19,741 nucleotides of DNA from Nitrospirota bacterium (GTDB taxonomy: Bacteria; Nitrospirota; Thermodesulfovibrionia; UBA6902): positions 1 to 19,741 of the forward strand of contig JAJRVB010000049.1 of assembly GCA_024277515.1 (NCBI GenBank). Direction: 5' to 3'. This document shows, piece by piece, positions 1 through 7,436 of the stretch (the stretch's first letter is position 1; every line of letters starts with the position of its first letter). The notes below the pieces were generated by a model. The model worked only from the letters and a program-made list of their open reading frames with translations, was not told where the DNA came from and did not search any database. Made by a program: the position numbers and the translations under genes.

Positions 1-218
1 ACACCCCAGCGGCTGCCGTCTCCCACTGCATCCTTTATTTCCTGGCCGGTCTCGGGTGATATGATAATAGCGACATCATGAATGCCGGCATGGACAATAT
101 TTTCAATGCAATAAAAAAGTATGGGTTTGTTAGCAACGGGCACAAGCTGTTTTGCACCTGTATATGTCAGAGGTCTGAGGCGTGTTCCCTTGCCGCCGCT
201 CAGAATGATTGCCTTCAT
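1..218 (-). CDS. rfbA: Glucose-1-phosphate thymidylyltransferase-like nucleotidylyltransferase, N-terminal part (cut by window edge)
   Basis: Only the first 72 codons are inside the window, so the gene continues past base 1. The N-terminus shows the sugar-nucleotidyltransferase signature: SGGKGTRLRPLT at residues 7-18 (nucleotide and Mg binding loop) and KQLVPVANKPIL at 23-34, with the conserved lysine. In this family the enzyme joins a sugar 1-phosphate to an NTP, usually glucose 1-phosphate plus dTTP to dTDP-glucose for rhamnose or other surface sugars. The GAKQLVPVANKP form resembles the long RmlA/StrD-like subgroup more than the short RmlA form (SKQLLPIYDKP). The sugar and nucleotide are inferred; UTP- or GDP-type relatives cannot be excluded from this fragment. 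The ATG at 218-216 has no clear Shine-Dalgarno sequence. A TATAAT-like hexamer on the minus strand (228-223) is only 4 bases upstream, too close to serve a normal leader. Confidence 0.72.
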   Translation of the reverse strand, partial: MKAIILSGGKGTRLRPLTYTGAKQLVPVANKPILFYCIENIVHAGIHDVAIIISPETGQEIKDAVGDGSRWG

Positions 219-315
219 GCATTATATAATAGCCCAAAACCCCTTATAACTTCAAATGAAATCCGGTCACTGAAGTAACCATTCAGTCTTAGGTGAAAAC
301 AGCAATGCAACACAA

Positions 316-418
316 GATTAAATATTAAATATAAAAGATCAAAATTATGGAATTTCTTTATTATATAATATATTTTCCTTAATTTTGATCTTTGGTCTTT
401 GATTTTTACTTTTTTATG
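316..418. repeat. Inverted pair of 7-bp-periodic arrays (locus 1)
   Basis: Two facing arrays with a strict 7-base period. The left array (316-343) is four consecutive heptads ending in AAA: GATTAAA, TATTAAA, TATAAAA, GATCAAA. The right array (384-418) is five heptads starting with TTT: TTTGATC, TTTGGTC, TTTGATT, TTTACTT, TTTTATG. The inner ends form a perfect 14-bp inverted repeat (334-347 with 380-393), extended by GGAA/TTCC at 349-352 and 375-378 after one mismatch. The array ends 30 bp past the stop codon of the minus-strand acyl-CoA ligase, so the hairpin may end its transcript. It occupies most of the 230-bp gap between the ligase and rfbA. No coding potential is seen in it. Confidence 0.7.
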
Positions 419-448
419 TCCAGATGATACCCGTAACTGAATGCTTAC

Positions 449-1945
449 TCACTGGCTGAACTTGCGGGTCTTCAGCTCGATCTTTTTTATCTTGCCTGTA
501 GCGGTCTTGGGGAATTCATCGATAAATATGATCCTTCTCGGAATTTTAAATCGGGCTATATTCTTTTTTAAATAATTCCTTATCTCTTTCTCTTCAACAG
601 AAGCATCTTTCACGGCTTTCAGATAAAGCACGGATAATTCCGAACCCCTTCCGTCCGGGACCCCCACCATGGCGCACTCCTCCACCAGAGGATAAGCCAT
701 AACAACGTCCTCAACCTCCCTCGGGTAAATATTCATTCCATCAACGATGATAAGGTCCTTCTTTCTGTCCACAATATATATGTAACCGTCTTTATCTGTT
801 TTCGCCATATCTCCGGTAAACAGCCATCCGTTCTTTAATACCTTCCCGGTCTCTTCTTCATTATTAAAATAGCCCTTCATGACATTCGGCCCCTTGACAA
901 GGAGTTCACCTATGCCGTTAACAGGCATCGCCCTGCCGTCTTCTCCAACTACCGAGACCTCTATCCCGGGAAGAGGCGGGCCCACTGATGCAGGTTTACG
1001 CACCCCTGAAAGAGGGTTGACAGCCACAACAGGGGACGCCTCAGTCAGACCGTATCCTTCAATCAGAGGCAGGTTAAATCGTTCCTCAAAGGCACGCAGG
1101 GTAGATTCAGGCAAAGCGGCCGCTCCGGAGACACAGGCCCTGATTTTAATAAAAAATCTCACCAGATATCTGACAAAAAAAGGCATCCTCTTTCTCGACA
1201 GGATGTTGTAGACAGTAGGCACGGCGACAAAAAAAGTTATCCTGTCACGGAAAATAGTGTTTATGACCTTTGAAAAGGGTTTTACAGAAGTCAGCAGGAC
1301 GATGCCGGCGCCCGCATAAATCGGGAGGATCACGCACACAGTAAAGCTGAAAGAATGGAATAAAGGGAGGAAGAGCAGTATCCTGTCTCTGAATGACAAC
1401 TGCACGACCTTCATGATCGCTTCTGCATTTGAAATCAGGTTTCTGTGAGTCAGCATTGCGCCTTTGGGAAAACCTGTGGTGCCGGATGTATAAAGAAGCA
1501 CAGCAACATCATCATCAGCAGCAGCAGTATGGGAAGGTTCGGCGCGCTCCTGTGGTATGTCACCGCATCTGACCGCTTTCAGTATAGGAAAATCATTCTT
1601 TATTTTTTCGAGATGCGGTCCAAATCCTTCACCATAGACAAGCATGCTGCATTCTGAATCACGAAGGATGTAGGAGATCTCATTCGGGGTCAAAAACGTA
1701 TTCACCGGCAGTGCAACACCGCCGGCCCTGAGTATTGCAAAATAGGCAACGATATATTCAGGGCAGTTGTTCATCAGGATCATGACCCTTTCCCCGTTCT
1801 TTAATCCCATAATCCTGAGGCCTCCTGCATACAGACCGACAAGATTGTCCAGCTCTGAATAGGACAATTTCCTGCCTTCAAATTTTATGCAGATCTTCCT
1901 GCTGTGCTGTGCCGCCCTTTCGGTCAGCAGCTTATCAAGAGTCAA
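449..1945 (-). CDS. Long-chain fatty acid--CoA ligase (AMP-forming)
   Basis: An ANL-superfamily enzyme that activates a carboxylic acid with ATP to an acyl-AMP and then forms the acyl-CoA thioester, probably at the inner face of the membrane. In the 509-residue open frame beginning at 1978, the motifs are YTSGTTGFPKG (163-173, phosphate loop), GYGLTEASP (308-316), TGD (388-390), DRKKDLI (404-410, hinge region) and PKTATGK (490-496) with the catalytic lysine at 496. I prefer the TTG at 1945-1943, which gives 498 aa. An 8-G run lies 5 bases upstream of it, and the resulting N-terminus (MTLDKLLTERAAQHSRK) looks like that of family members. The ATG at 1978 has no ribosome binding site. It resembles FadD-type ligases, but the chain length used cannot be read from sequence. 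The next gene downstream on the strand is rfbA, across a hairpin-forming repeat, so it is probably a single-gene transcript. Confidence 0.9.
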   Translation of the reverse strand: MTLDKLLTERAAQHSRKICIKFEGRKLSYSELDNLVGLYAGGLRIMGLKNGERVMILMNNCPEYIVAYFAILRAGGVALPVNTFLTPNEISYILRDSECSMLVYGEGFGPHLEKIKNDFPILKAVRCGDIPQERAEPSHTAAADDDVAVLLYTSGTTGFPKGAMLTHRNLISNAEAIMKVVQLSFRDRILLFLPLFHSFSFTVCVILPIYAGAGIVLLTSVKPFSKVINTIFRDRITFFVAVPTVYNILSRKRMPFFVRYLVRFFIKIRACVSGAAALPESTLRAFEERFNLPLIEGYGLTEASPVVAVNPLSGVRKPASVGPPLPGIEVSVVGEDGRAMPVNGIGELLVKGPNVMKGYFNNEEETGKVLKNGWLFTGDMAKTDKDGYIYIVDRKKDLIIVDGMNIYPREVEDVVMAYPLVEECAMVGVPDGRGSELSVLYLKAVKDASVEEKEIRNYLKKNIARFKIPRRIIFIDEFPKTATGKIKKIELKTRKFSQ

Positions 1946-1950
1946 CAGAT

Positions 1951-1958
1951 CCCCCCCC
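1951..1958 (-). promoter_or_regulatory. Ribosome binding site deciding the TTG start of the acyl-CoA ligase
   Basis: On the minus strand a run of eight G, preceded by AA, lies 5 bases upstream of the TTG at 1945-1943. An SD-like purine run at this spacing supports the TTG start over the in-frame ATG 33 bases upstream, which has no comparable sequence. Confidence 0.55.
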
Positions 1959-1978
1959 TTTCGACATGTCTTTATCAT

Positions 1979-2091
1979 ACCTGAAGTATGAGAAATTGTT
2001 ATCTTTTTATCACAATCCTAAAAGCATAATAAATTCTGTATACTATAAGATATTCATCATTGAATTTTAATATAAAAGTCGTAAATTTTCT
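1979..2091. promoter_or_regulatory. Divergent promoter region between acyl-CoA ligase and ispA
   Basis: This 113-bp AT-rich gap separates two divergent genes, so it should hold promoters for both. Reading plus, TATACT at 2039-2044 is a good -10 candidate for ispA, but no convincing -35 lies 16-18 bp upstream. Reading minus, I see no complete sigma-70 promoter. ispA itself has no clear Shine-Dalgarno sequence before its ATG at 2092. The role is inferred mainly from the divergent layout. Confidence 0.3.
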
Positions 2092-2979
2092 ATGGATCTT
2101 AATCTTTATTTAAAAGAAAAAAAGGCGGTGATTGACGATTTCCTCAGCAGCTATATCTCTGCAAAAAAGAGGCTGAAGGAGTGTCCGGCGGACTTATGCG
2201 ACGCCATGGGCTATGCCTTGATGGCCGGAGGCAAACGGGTAAGGCCCATTCTGGCGATTGCGAGTTACGAGGCTTCAGGCGGCAGGGCAAAGGCCATTGT
2301 CCCTGTTGCCGCCTCTCTTGAGCTTATACATACCTATTCATTGATTCACGATGATCTCCCTGCCATGGACAATGATGATTTCAGAAGAAACAAACCGACC
2401 ACCCATAAAGTGTTTGGTGAAGGGGCAGCCATACTGGCAGGAGACGCCCTGCTTACCGATGCCTTTCATGTCATCTCAGGCGCAAGGGCACGTCCCGAGA
2501 TATTGATCAGAGTCATAAGGGAATTATCATATGGATCCGGCCCGGAAGGAATGGTTGGAGGCCAGGCAGTCGACCTGAAGCTGGAAGGCACAAAGGCGCG
2601 CAAGAAGGAACTCCTGTATATTCACACCCGTAAGACAGGTGCTCTCATCAGGGCCTCAATCCGTATCGGCGCCATAATGGCCAAAAGCAGCCCTTCAAAT
2701 CTCAGGGCGCTCACAGAGTACGGAGAAAAAATCGGACTCGCCTTTCAGATCGCAGACGATATTCTGGATATAACAGGCACTATCGAAGAGACGGGCAAGA
2801 CAACCGGGGCGGACAGAGCCAGGGGCAAAAACACCTATCCTTCAACATTCGGACTGAAGAAATCACGGGAAATGGCCGAAGAACTTGTGTATGATGCCCT
2901 GGCATCGATCAAACGGTTCCATAAAAAGGCCGAGCCGCTGGCGGAAATAGCCCGGTATATCATCTCCAGGAAAAACTGA
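2092..2979 (+). CDS. ispA: (2E,6E)-farnesyl diphosphate synthase
   Basis: A trans-isoprenyl diphosphate synthase of 295 aa, the usual length for bacterial IspA. It condenses DMAPP or GPP with IPP in the cytosol to feed undecaprenyl, quinone and hopanoid or carotenoid routes. The first aspartate-rich motif, DDLPAMD (87-93), has the two-residue insertion of bacterial type II FPP synthases. The second, DDILD, is at 222-226. GGKRVRP (46-52) binds IPP and GGQAVDL is at 156-162. The fifth residue before the first motif is tyrosine, as in E. coli IspA, which predicts a C15 product; a C20 product is possible. It heads a plus-strand unit with dxs (101 bp downstream) and tlyA. The xseB gene often found just upstream is absent here. 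The ATG at 2092 is accepted because the N-terminus matches the family, though no strong ribosome binding site precedes it. Confidence 0.94.
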   Translation: MDLNLYLKEKKAVIDDFLSSYISAKKRLKECPADLCDAMGYALMAGGKRVRPILAIASYEASGGRAKAIVPVAASLELIHTYSLIHDDLPAMDNDDFRRNKPTTHKVFGEGAAILAGDALLTDAFHVISGARARPEILIRVIRELSYGSGPEGMVGGQAVDLKLEGTKARKKELLYIHTRKTGALIRASIRIGAIMAKSSPSNLRALTEYGEKIGLAFQIADDILDITGTIEETGKTTGADRARGKNTYPSTFGLKKSREMAEELVYDALASIKRFHKKAEPLAEIARYIISRKN

Positions 2980-3080
2980 GACCGGCCACGGGTTGCTTGT
3001 TCCCGGTCACAGGTTTAAAATAACAGATAGAGGAAAGAAAAAATACACAGAAAATATCATAAACAATCTTAATCCGAATT

Positions 3081-4970
3081 ATGCTCATAAATAAAATAAA
3101 AAGCCCCGCTGATCTAAAGACACTTTCAATGTCCGAATTGAAAGACCTCGCACTGGAGTTGAGAGAAATCATCATTCAGACGGTCGCAACCAATGGCGGT
3201 CACCTCGCCTCAAATATGGGCACCGTAGACCTGACCATTGCCCTCCATTATGTATTCAACTCTCCTGAAGACAAAATCATCTGGGATGTCGGGCATCAGG
3301 CATATACGCATAAACTGCTTACAGGAAGGCTCAATGAATTTTCTACGGTAAGAAAACATGGCGGCATTTCCGGCTTTCCAAAGATCACTGAAAGCCCTCA
3401 TGACGCCTTTGGAACGGGCCACAGCTCCACATCCATATCAGCAGCGCTCGGCATACTGGAGGGAAGAGACCATAACAGGGAAACATTCAAGGTCATACCG
3501 GTAATCGGCGACGGGGCCCTGACCGCCGGACTCGCCTTTGAAGGACTGAACCATGCCGGGCATTTAAAGAAAGACCTGATCGTGATCCTGAATGATAATG
3601 AGATGTACATCTCTCCTAATGTCGGGGCCCTTTCGGCCTACCTGCGAAGGATCATGATGGGTGACCTGTATACAAAATTTAAAAAAGAAACCAAGCAGCT
3701 CCTGGAGCGCATCCCTGGTGTTGGTGAACCGGTCCTTAAAATAGCCCAGAAGGCGGAGGATACTGTCAAGGGACTCGTTGTCCCCGGACTGCTGTTTGAA
3801 GAACTCGGGTTTGAATATGTAGGCCCGGTCGACGGTCACAAAATAGACGCGCTCATAGAGACTCTGAGGACATTCAGGGACTTCCCCGGGCCTGTACTCA
3901 TTCATACCATTACCAAAAAAGGCATGGGATACGAGCCTGCTGAAAAGCATCCCGGCATCTTTCACGGCATCGGCCCGTTCGACATCGAAACCGGTGAGCC
4001 GCGCTCCTCATCAAATAAGTCATACAGTGAAATTTTCGGCAATTGCCTTACTCAGCTTGCATCAGAGGACGACCGCATTATCGCCATAACCGCCGCAATG
4101 ACGGAAGGCACGGGGCTTTCAGAATTTGTCAGGACACATCCAAAGAGATTTTATGACGTGGGCATAGCTGAACCTCATGCAGCTACCTTTGCCGCCGGAC
4201 TCGCAACACAGGGACTTAAACCGGTGGTCGCCATTTACTCAACTTTTCTGCAGAGGTCATATGACGAGATCATCCACGATATATGCCTTCAGAACCTTCC
4301 TGTTGTCTTTGCCATAGACCGTGCCGGTATCGTTGGAGATGACGGCCCTACACATAACGGGACTTTCGATCTCTCCTATCTCAGACACATCCCTAACCTG
4401 ACGGTCATGGCCCCGCGTGACGGCCATGAACTCAGATGTATGCTCAAGACGGCATTGTCTCTTGGGACGCCGGCTGCCATAAGGTATCCGAGGGGCGCTG
4501 TCGCGGACAACCAGGAAGAACATGAATTACAGAACATCATCCCCGGCACCGGTGAGATCCTGCGTGAGGGGAAAGACATACTGATCGTTGCTGTAGGGAG
4601 CACGGTTTCTCCAGCAATTGCCGCCTCGGAACTCCTTGCGGAGGCCCGCATTAATGCCTGCGTAATTAATGCCAGGTTCGTCAAACCGCTCGATATTGAT
4701 CTTATTGCAGCACATGCGCGCGCGACCGGGCATGTGCTTACCGTAGAAGAAAATGCCGTGGCAGGAGGTTTTGGCAGCGCCCTGCTCGAAAAACTCACGG
4801 AAACGGATATTCCGGGACTGAAGTTTCAGGCGATCGGCATCCCGGACAGGTTTCTTGAGCAGGGCCCGCAAAAGCTCATAAGGCAGGAGCTGGGACTTGA
4901 TGCGGAAGGCATTGCAAAGGCAGCCCTCGCCCTGACAGGGAAAAAAGCCGGCACATCAAACGTACATTAA
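3081..4970 (+). CDS. dxs: 1-Deoxy-D-xylulose-5-phosphate synthase
   Basis: A thiamine-diphosphate enzyme that joins pyruvate and glyceraldehyde 3-phosphate into DXP, the entry step of the MEP isoprenoid pathway. At 629 aa it is full length. Visible motifs are GHQAYTHK (71-78), GHSSTSIS (113-120), GDGALTAG (143-150) with NDNEM (171-175) for ThDP and Mg binding, VGPVDGH (247-253), the pyrimidine-domain GIAEPHA (361-367) holding the catalytic glutamate E364, and RAGIVGDDGPTH (414-425). The start MLINKIKSPADLK matches the family N-terminus, although no clear ribosome binding site precedes it. Together with ispA just upstream, it would supply both C5 precursors and the C15 product from one transcript. 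One oddity is proline at residue 365, where E. coli has glutamine (EQH becomes EPH). Confidence 0.97.
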   Translation: MLINKIKSPADLKTLSMSELKDLALELREIIIQTVATNGGHLASNMGTVDLTIALHYVFNSPEDKIIWDVGHQAYTHKLLTGRLNEFSTVRKHGGISGFPKITESPHDAFGTGHSSTSISAALGILEGRDHNRETFKVIPVIGDGALTAGLAFEGLNHAGHLKKDLIVILNDNEMYISPNVGALSAYLRRIMMGDLYTKFKKETKQLLERIPGVGEPVLKIAQKAEDTVKGLVVPGLLFEELGFEYVGPVDGHKIDALIETLRTFRDFPGPVLIHTITKKGMGYEPAEKHPGIFHGIGPFDIETGEPRSSSNKSYSEIFGNCLTQLASEDDRIIAITAAMTEGTGLSEFVRTHPKRFYDVGIAEPHAATFAAGLATQGLKPVVAIYSTFLQRSYDEIIHDICLQNLPVVFAIDRAGIVGDDGPTHNGTFDLSYLRHIPNLTVMAPRDGHELRCMLKTALSLGTPAAIRYPRGAVADNQEEHELQNIIPGTGEILREGKDILIVAVGSTVSPAIAASELLAEARINACVINARFVKPLDIDLIAAHARATGHVLTVEENAVAGGFGSALLEKLTETDIPGLKFQAIGIPDRFLEQGPQKLIRQELGLDAEGIAKAALALTGKKAGTSNVH

Positions 4971-4975
4971 CCCAC

Positions 4976-5743
4976 ATGCCTGGCAAGTCTCCCCGTAAAA
5001 CCCGTCTCGACATCCTGCTGCATGAAAAAGGTCTTGCCGAAAGCAGGGAAAAGGCAAAAGCGCTTATCCTTGCGGGAAACGTCCTTGTAAACGGTATTGT
5101 GGCGGACAAGGCGGGGACACTCGTAACATTCGAAGATAACCTTAAGATAAAAGAAAGAATGCCTTTTGTAAGCCGGGGCGGGTTGAAGCTTGACCACGCG
5201 ATACGCCATTTTGATATTGATGTGAGGGGTAAAACCGCAATGGATATAGGGGCCTCAACGGGCGGATTTACTGACTGTCTTCTGCAGCATGATGCGGCAA
5301 AGGTATACTCAATTGATGTCGGCTACGGACAGTTCAGCTGGAAACTGCGCTCTCATGATAAAATCACCCTCCTCGAAAAGACCAATATCAGACACCTGGA
5401 CAATTCCCTTATACCGGATGTAATCGATATTGCCGTAATTGACGTGTCATTCATTTCACTCCTGAAGGTCCTGCCAAAGGTCCTGGAATTTATGAAACCC
5501 TCAGGAGAGATCGTCGCGTTGATCAAGCCTCAGTTTGAGGCAGGGAGAAAGGATGTGGGCAAGGGAGGGGTAGTCAGAAACGAGGAAACACGGATAAAGG
5601 TTATTGAAAAGATAAAAACAGAATCACGGCATATGGGACTTGAGGTGATCGGTACGGTCATGTCCCCGATAAAAGGGCCCAAGGGAAATGTCGAGTATTT
5701 AATATATCTGAAACATCAAAAACAGGACCTCAATCTTCCGTAA
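4976..5743 (+). CDS. tlyA: TlyA family rRNA (cytidine-2'-O)-methyltransferase
   Basis: A 255-aa protein with an N-terminal S4 RNA-binding domain (residues 9-65; TRLDILLHEKG, then ILAGNVLVNG) and a C-terminal FtsJ-like SAM methyltransferase domain. The SAM-binding motif I is MDIGASTGGFTD (89-100). Candidate members of the K-D-K catalytic set are K71 in SRGGLKLDHA, D156 in VIDVSFIS and K184 in ALIKPQFEAG. In characterised TlyA proteins the substrate is a cytidine 2'-OH in 23S rRNA, and in some also 16S rRNA; which applies here cannot be told. The start is 5 bases after the dxs stop, so it is translated in the same operon. Its last 14 bases overlap the 3' end of the convergent fabF. TlyA has also been called a hemolysin, but the rRNA role is the better-supported one. 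Confidence 0.92.
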   Translation: MPGKSPRKTRLDILLHEKGLAESREKAKALILAGNVLVNGIVADKAGTLVTFEDNLKIKERMPFVSRGGLKLDHAIRHFDIDVRGKTAMDIGASTGGFTDCLLQHDAAKVYSIDVGYGQFSWKLRSHDKITLLEKTNIRHLDNSLIPDVIDIAVIDVSFISLLKVLPKVLEFMKPSGEIVALIKPQFEAGRKDVGKGGVVRNEETRIKVIEKIKTESRHMGLEVIGTVMSPIKGPKGNVEYLIYLKHQKQDLNLP

Positions 5744-6947
5744 ATCTCCGGAACAGCAGCACCGTATTCAGCCCTCCAAAGGCAAATGAGTTGCTCATGG
5801 CCACATTCATGGACATGGAGCGGGCGGTATTCGGGACATAATCGAGGTCGCATTTCGGGTCAGGTTCCAGAAAGTTCGTGGTCGGCGGTGCAATCTGTTT
5901 GTTCAGGGCGGCAATAGATGCTATCGCCTCCAGTGCGGAAGCCGCACCCAGTGTATGGCCATGCATGGATTTTGAGGAAGAGACGGCGAGCTTTGCTGCA
6001 TGATCACCGAATACGGCATGAATAGCGCTGGTTTCAGTAGGGTCATTCTGCGCCGTTGCAGTGCCGTGAGCATTAATATAATCCACAGATCCTGGTTCCA
6101 TCCCCGCATCATCAAGGGCCGCATTCATGGCGCGTGATGCGCCGTCGGCAAGCGGCTGAATAAGGCTGTGGGCATCGGAACTCATGCCGAATCCGGACAG
6201 CTCGGCATAGATATTTGCTCCCCGGTTCCTTGCATGATCGAGAGTCTCGAGTATCAGAGTGCCCGAACCCTCCCCAATAACCATACCGCTCCTGCTTGCT
6301 GAAAAGGGCCGGCAGGTATCCTTTGCCATCACCCGCAGACTCTCCCAGGCCCTTATAGTTCCCTCAGTAACCGATGCCTCGGCCCCCCCGGTCACAGCTA
6401 CATCCGCCAGACCCGAGCGTAACATCATTAATGCCACGCTGATCGCGTGGCCCGCAGATGAACAGGCTGACGTGGTCGCAAATGCAGGACCGGTGATGCC
6501 CAGATCCATACTGATCCAGCTTGCACCCGCGCTCGGCATAAGCTTTGGAACGGTAAAGGGGTGCAGCCGTTTCTCTTTCATGGCAAAGAGACGCTTGCAG
6601 CCAGCCTCCTGGGTAGCCTGACCACCGACTCCCGTGCCATGCACCACCGCAGTACGCTCAGCCAGCGGACCCTTTAAATCAAGCCCCGCGTCAGCCACCG
6701 CCTCCCGGGAAGAGAGCAGCGCAAACTGGGTGAAACGGTCGAGCTGGGACAGCTGTTTTTCCTCAAAATGGTCGCCCGCGTGATAACCCTTGACTTCAGC
6801 CGCGATCCTGACCATGAAACCCTCTGTGTCAAAAAGAGTGATCGGTCCGATACCGCCGTCTCCCTGCATGAGCCTCCGGACAAAGTCCCTGTAGTTATGC
6901 CCCAGGGCCGAGATGCAGCCCATCCCTGTCACCACCACCCTCTTCAT
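5730..6947 (-). CDS. fabF: Beta-ketoacyl-[acyl-carrier-protein] synthase II
   Basis: A 405-aa condensing enzyme that extends an acyl chain with malonyl-ACP by decarboxylative Claisen condensation. The Cys-His-His triad is intact: C162 in TTSACSSAGHA, H294 in NAHGTATAQNDPTE and H329 in SKSMHGHTLGA. The C-terminal FAFGG loop is present as NSFAFGGLN. The start ATG overlaps the stop of the acyl carrier protein gene by four bases (ATGA), so the two are translationally coupled and probably act together. No fabD, fabG or fabH lies nearby, so this pair may be either the housekeeping KAS II displaced from the main cluster or a dedicated pair for a special acyl product (compare NodE with NodF, or the ketosynthases beside AcpXL). 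The gene ends inside the tail of tlyA on the opposite strand. Confidence 0.93.
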   Translation of the reverse strand: MKRVVVTGMGCISALGHNYRDFVRRLMQGDGGIGPITLFDTEGFMVRIAAEVKGYHAGDHFEEKQLSQLDRFTQFALLSSREAVADAGLDLKGPLAERTAVVHGTGVGGQATQEAGCKRLFAMKEKRLHPFTVPKLMPSAGASWISMDLGITGPAFATTSACSSAGHAISVALMMLRSGLADVAVTGGAEASVTEGTIRAWESLRVMAKDTCRPFSASRSGMVIGEGSGTLILETLDHARNRGANIYAELSGFGMSSDAHSLIQPLADGASRAMNAALDDAGMEPGSVDYINAHGTATAQNDPTETSAIHAVFGDHAAKLAVSSSKSMHGHTLGAASALEAIASIAALNKQIAPPTTNFLEPDPKCDLDYVPNTARSMSMNVAMSNSFAFGGLNTVLLFRRFTED

Positions 6948-7216
6948 GGGGTATTCTTCCGGTCCTCAATCAGTCCCTTAACAACATTCACCACATCAGC
7001 GGCGGTCCTGAACTGCTGCTCCTGCTGACCTACATTTTCCGGGTCAGGGATATTGATATCAAAACGCTCTTCAAGCTCAAACATAATTTCGACCATTTTG
7101 AGTGAATCCACCCCAAGGTCCTGCAGGGGCGTAGCCGGAGTCATTTTTTCACGTTCAAGATCCATATGCCCGGCCATGATACCGAGCACGGCATCCTCTA
7201 TTGAATCATTCATCAT
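6944..7216 (-). CDS. Acyl carrier protein
   Basis: A 90-aa acidic protein with the phosphopantetheine attachment motif LGVDSLKMVEI (34-44), where S38 carries the 4'-phosphopantetheine arm. It is followed by the typical second helix MFELEERFDINIPD. It should carry growing acyl chains to the adjacent FabF in the cytosol. The C-terminal part is slightly longer than the usual 77-80 aa AcpP. GGAG lies 4 bases before the first ATG (7216) and 7 before the second (7213), so the second ATG is an equally good or better start. It is first in a two-gene unit with fabF. About 400 bp of non-coding sequence lie upstream, with a candidate promoter at 7346-7374. I cannot tell whether this is the only ACP of the cell or a specialised paralogue. 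Confidence 0.92.
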   Translation of the reverse strand: MMNDSIEDAVLGIMAGHMDLEREKMTPATPLQDLGVDSLKMVEIMFELEERFDINIPDPENVGQQEQQFRTAADVVNVVKGLIEDRKNTP

Positions 7217-7345
7217 TCTTCTCCATAATGTTGCATATTCATTTCATTTTCATTCAAACCGCGCTGCTGTGTACGTATTTGGTAATGAAACGGCCGATAT
7301 GCCCCGGAAGGCGTTTTTGAGTAATCCAGACCGGGAATGGATAAT

Positions 7346-7374
7346 ATTATACGTTACTTTGGTAACATAATCCA
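7346..7374 (-). promoter_or_regulatory. Candidate promoter of the ACP-fabF unit
   Basis: On the minus strand a perfect TATAAT (7351-7346) is preceded at 17 bp by a weak -35, TGGATT (7374-7369). Transcription would begin near 7339 and leave a leader of about 120 nt before the ACP start. The palindrome GTTAC-N4-GTAAC sits inside the spacer. A consensus -10 with a poor -35 suits a regulated promoter. The role is inferred from position and match only. Confidence 0.45.
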
Positions 7375-7403
7375 TAAAATATTTTACGTAACCGTTCAGT
7401 AAC
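7353..7403. promoter_or_regulatory. Cluster of GTTAC/GTAAC words, possible operator
   Basis: Four copies of a 5-bp word lie within 51 bp: GTTAC at 7353-7357, and GTAAC at 7362-7366, 7388-7392 and 7399-7403. The first two form a palindrome (GTTAC-N4-GTAAC) between the -35 and -10 candidates of the ACP promoter. The last two are direct repeats 11 bp apart, about one helical turn, and lie upstream of the -35. This resembles a regulator binding array. The regulator is unknown, and no regulator gene is in the window. Confidence 0.4.
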
Positions 7404-7436
7404 GGGTTATTGAAGCCACAATCAATTCTTGTTTTG

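Noticed and set aside
78..278. A 66-aa plus-strand open frame over the rfbA fragment
   Set aside because: It lies mostly antisense to a clear nucleotidylyltransferase N-terminus and has no family resemblance or ribosome binding site.
1995..2016. ATTGT-N12-ACAAT inverted pair upstream of the acyl-CoA ligase as a CRP- or FNR-type site
   Set aside because: The arms are only 5 bp, and the spacing fits neither CRP (TGTGA-N6-TCACA) nor FNR (TTGAT-N4-ATCAA).
2980..3008. Hairpin GACCGG/CCGGTC between ispA and dxs as a terminator or attenuator
   Set aside because: Only 6 bp of stem with a 17-nt loop and no T-run after it; dxs is most likely read from the same transcript.
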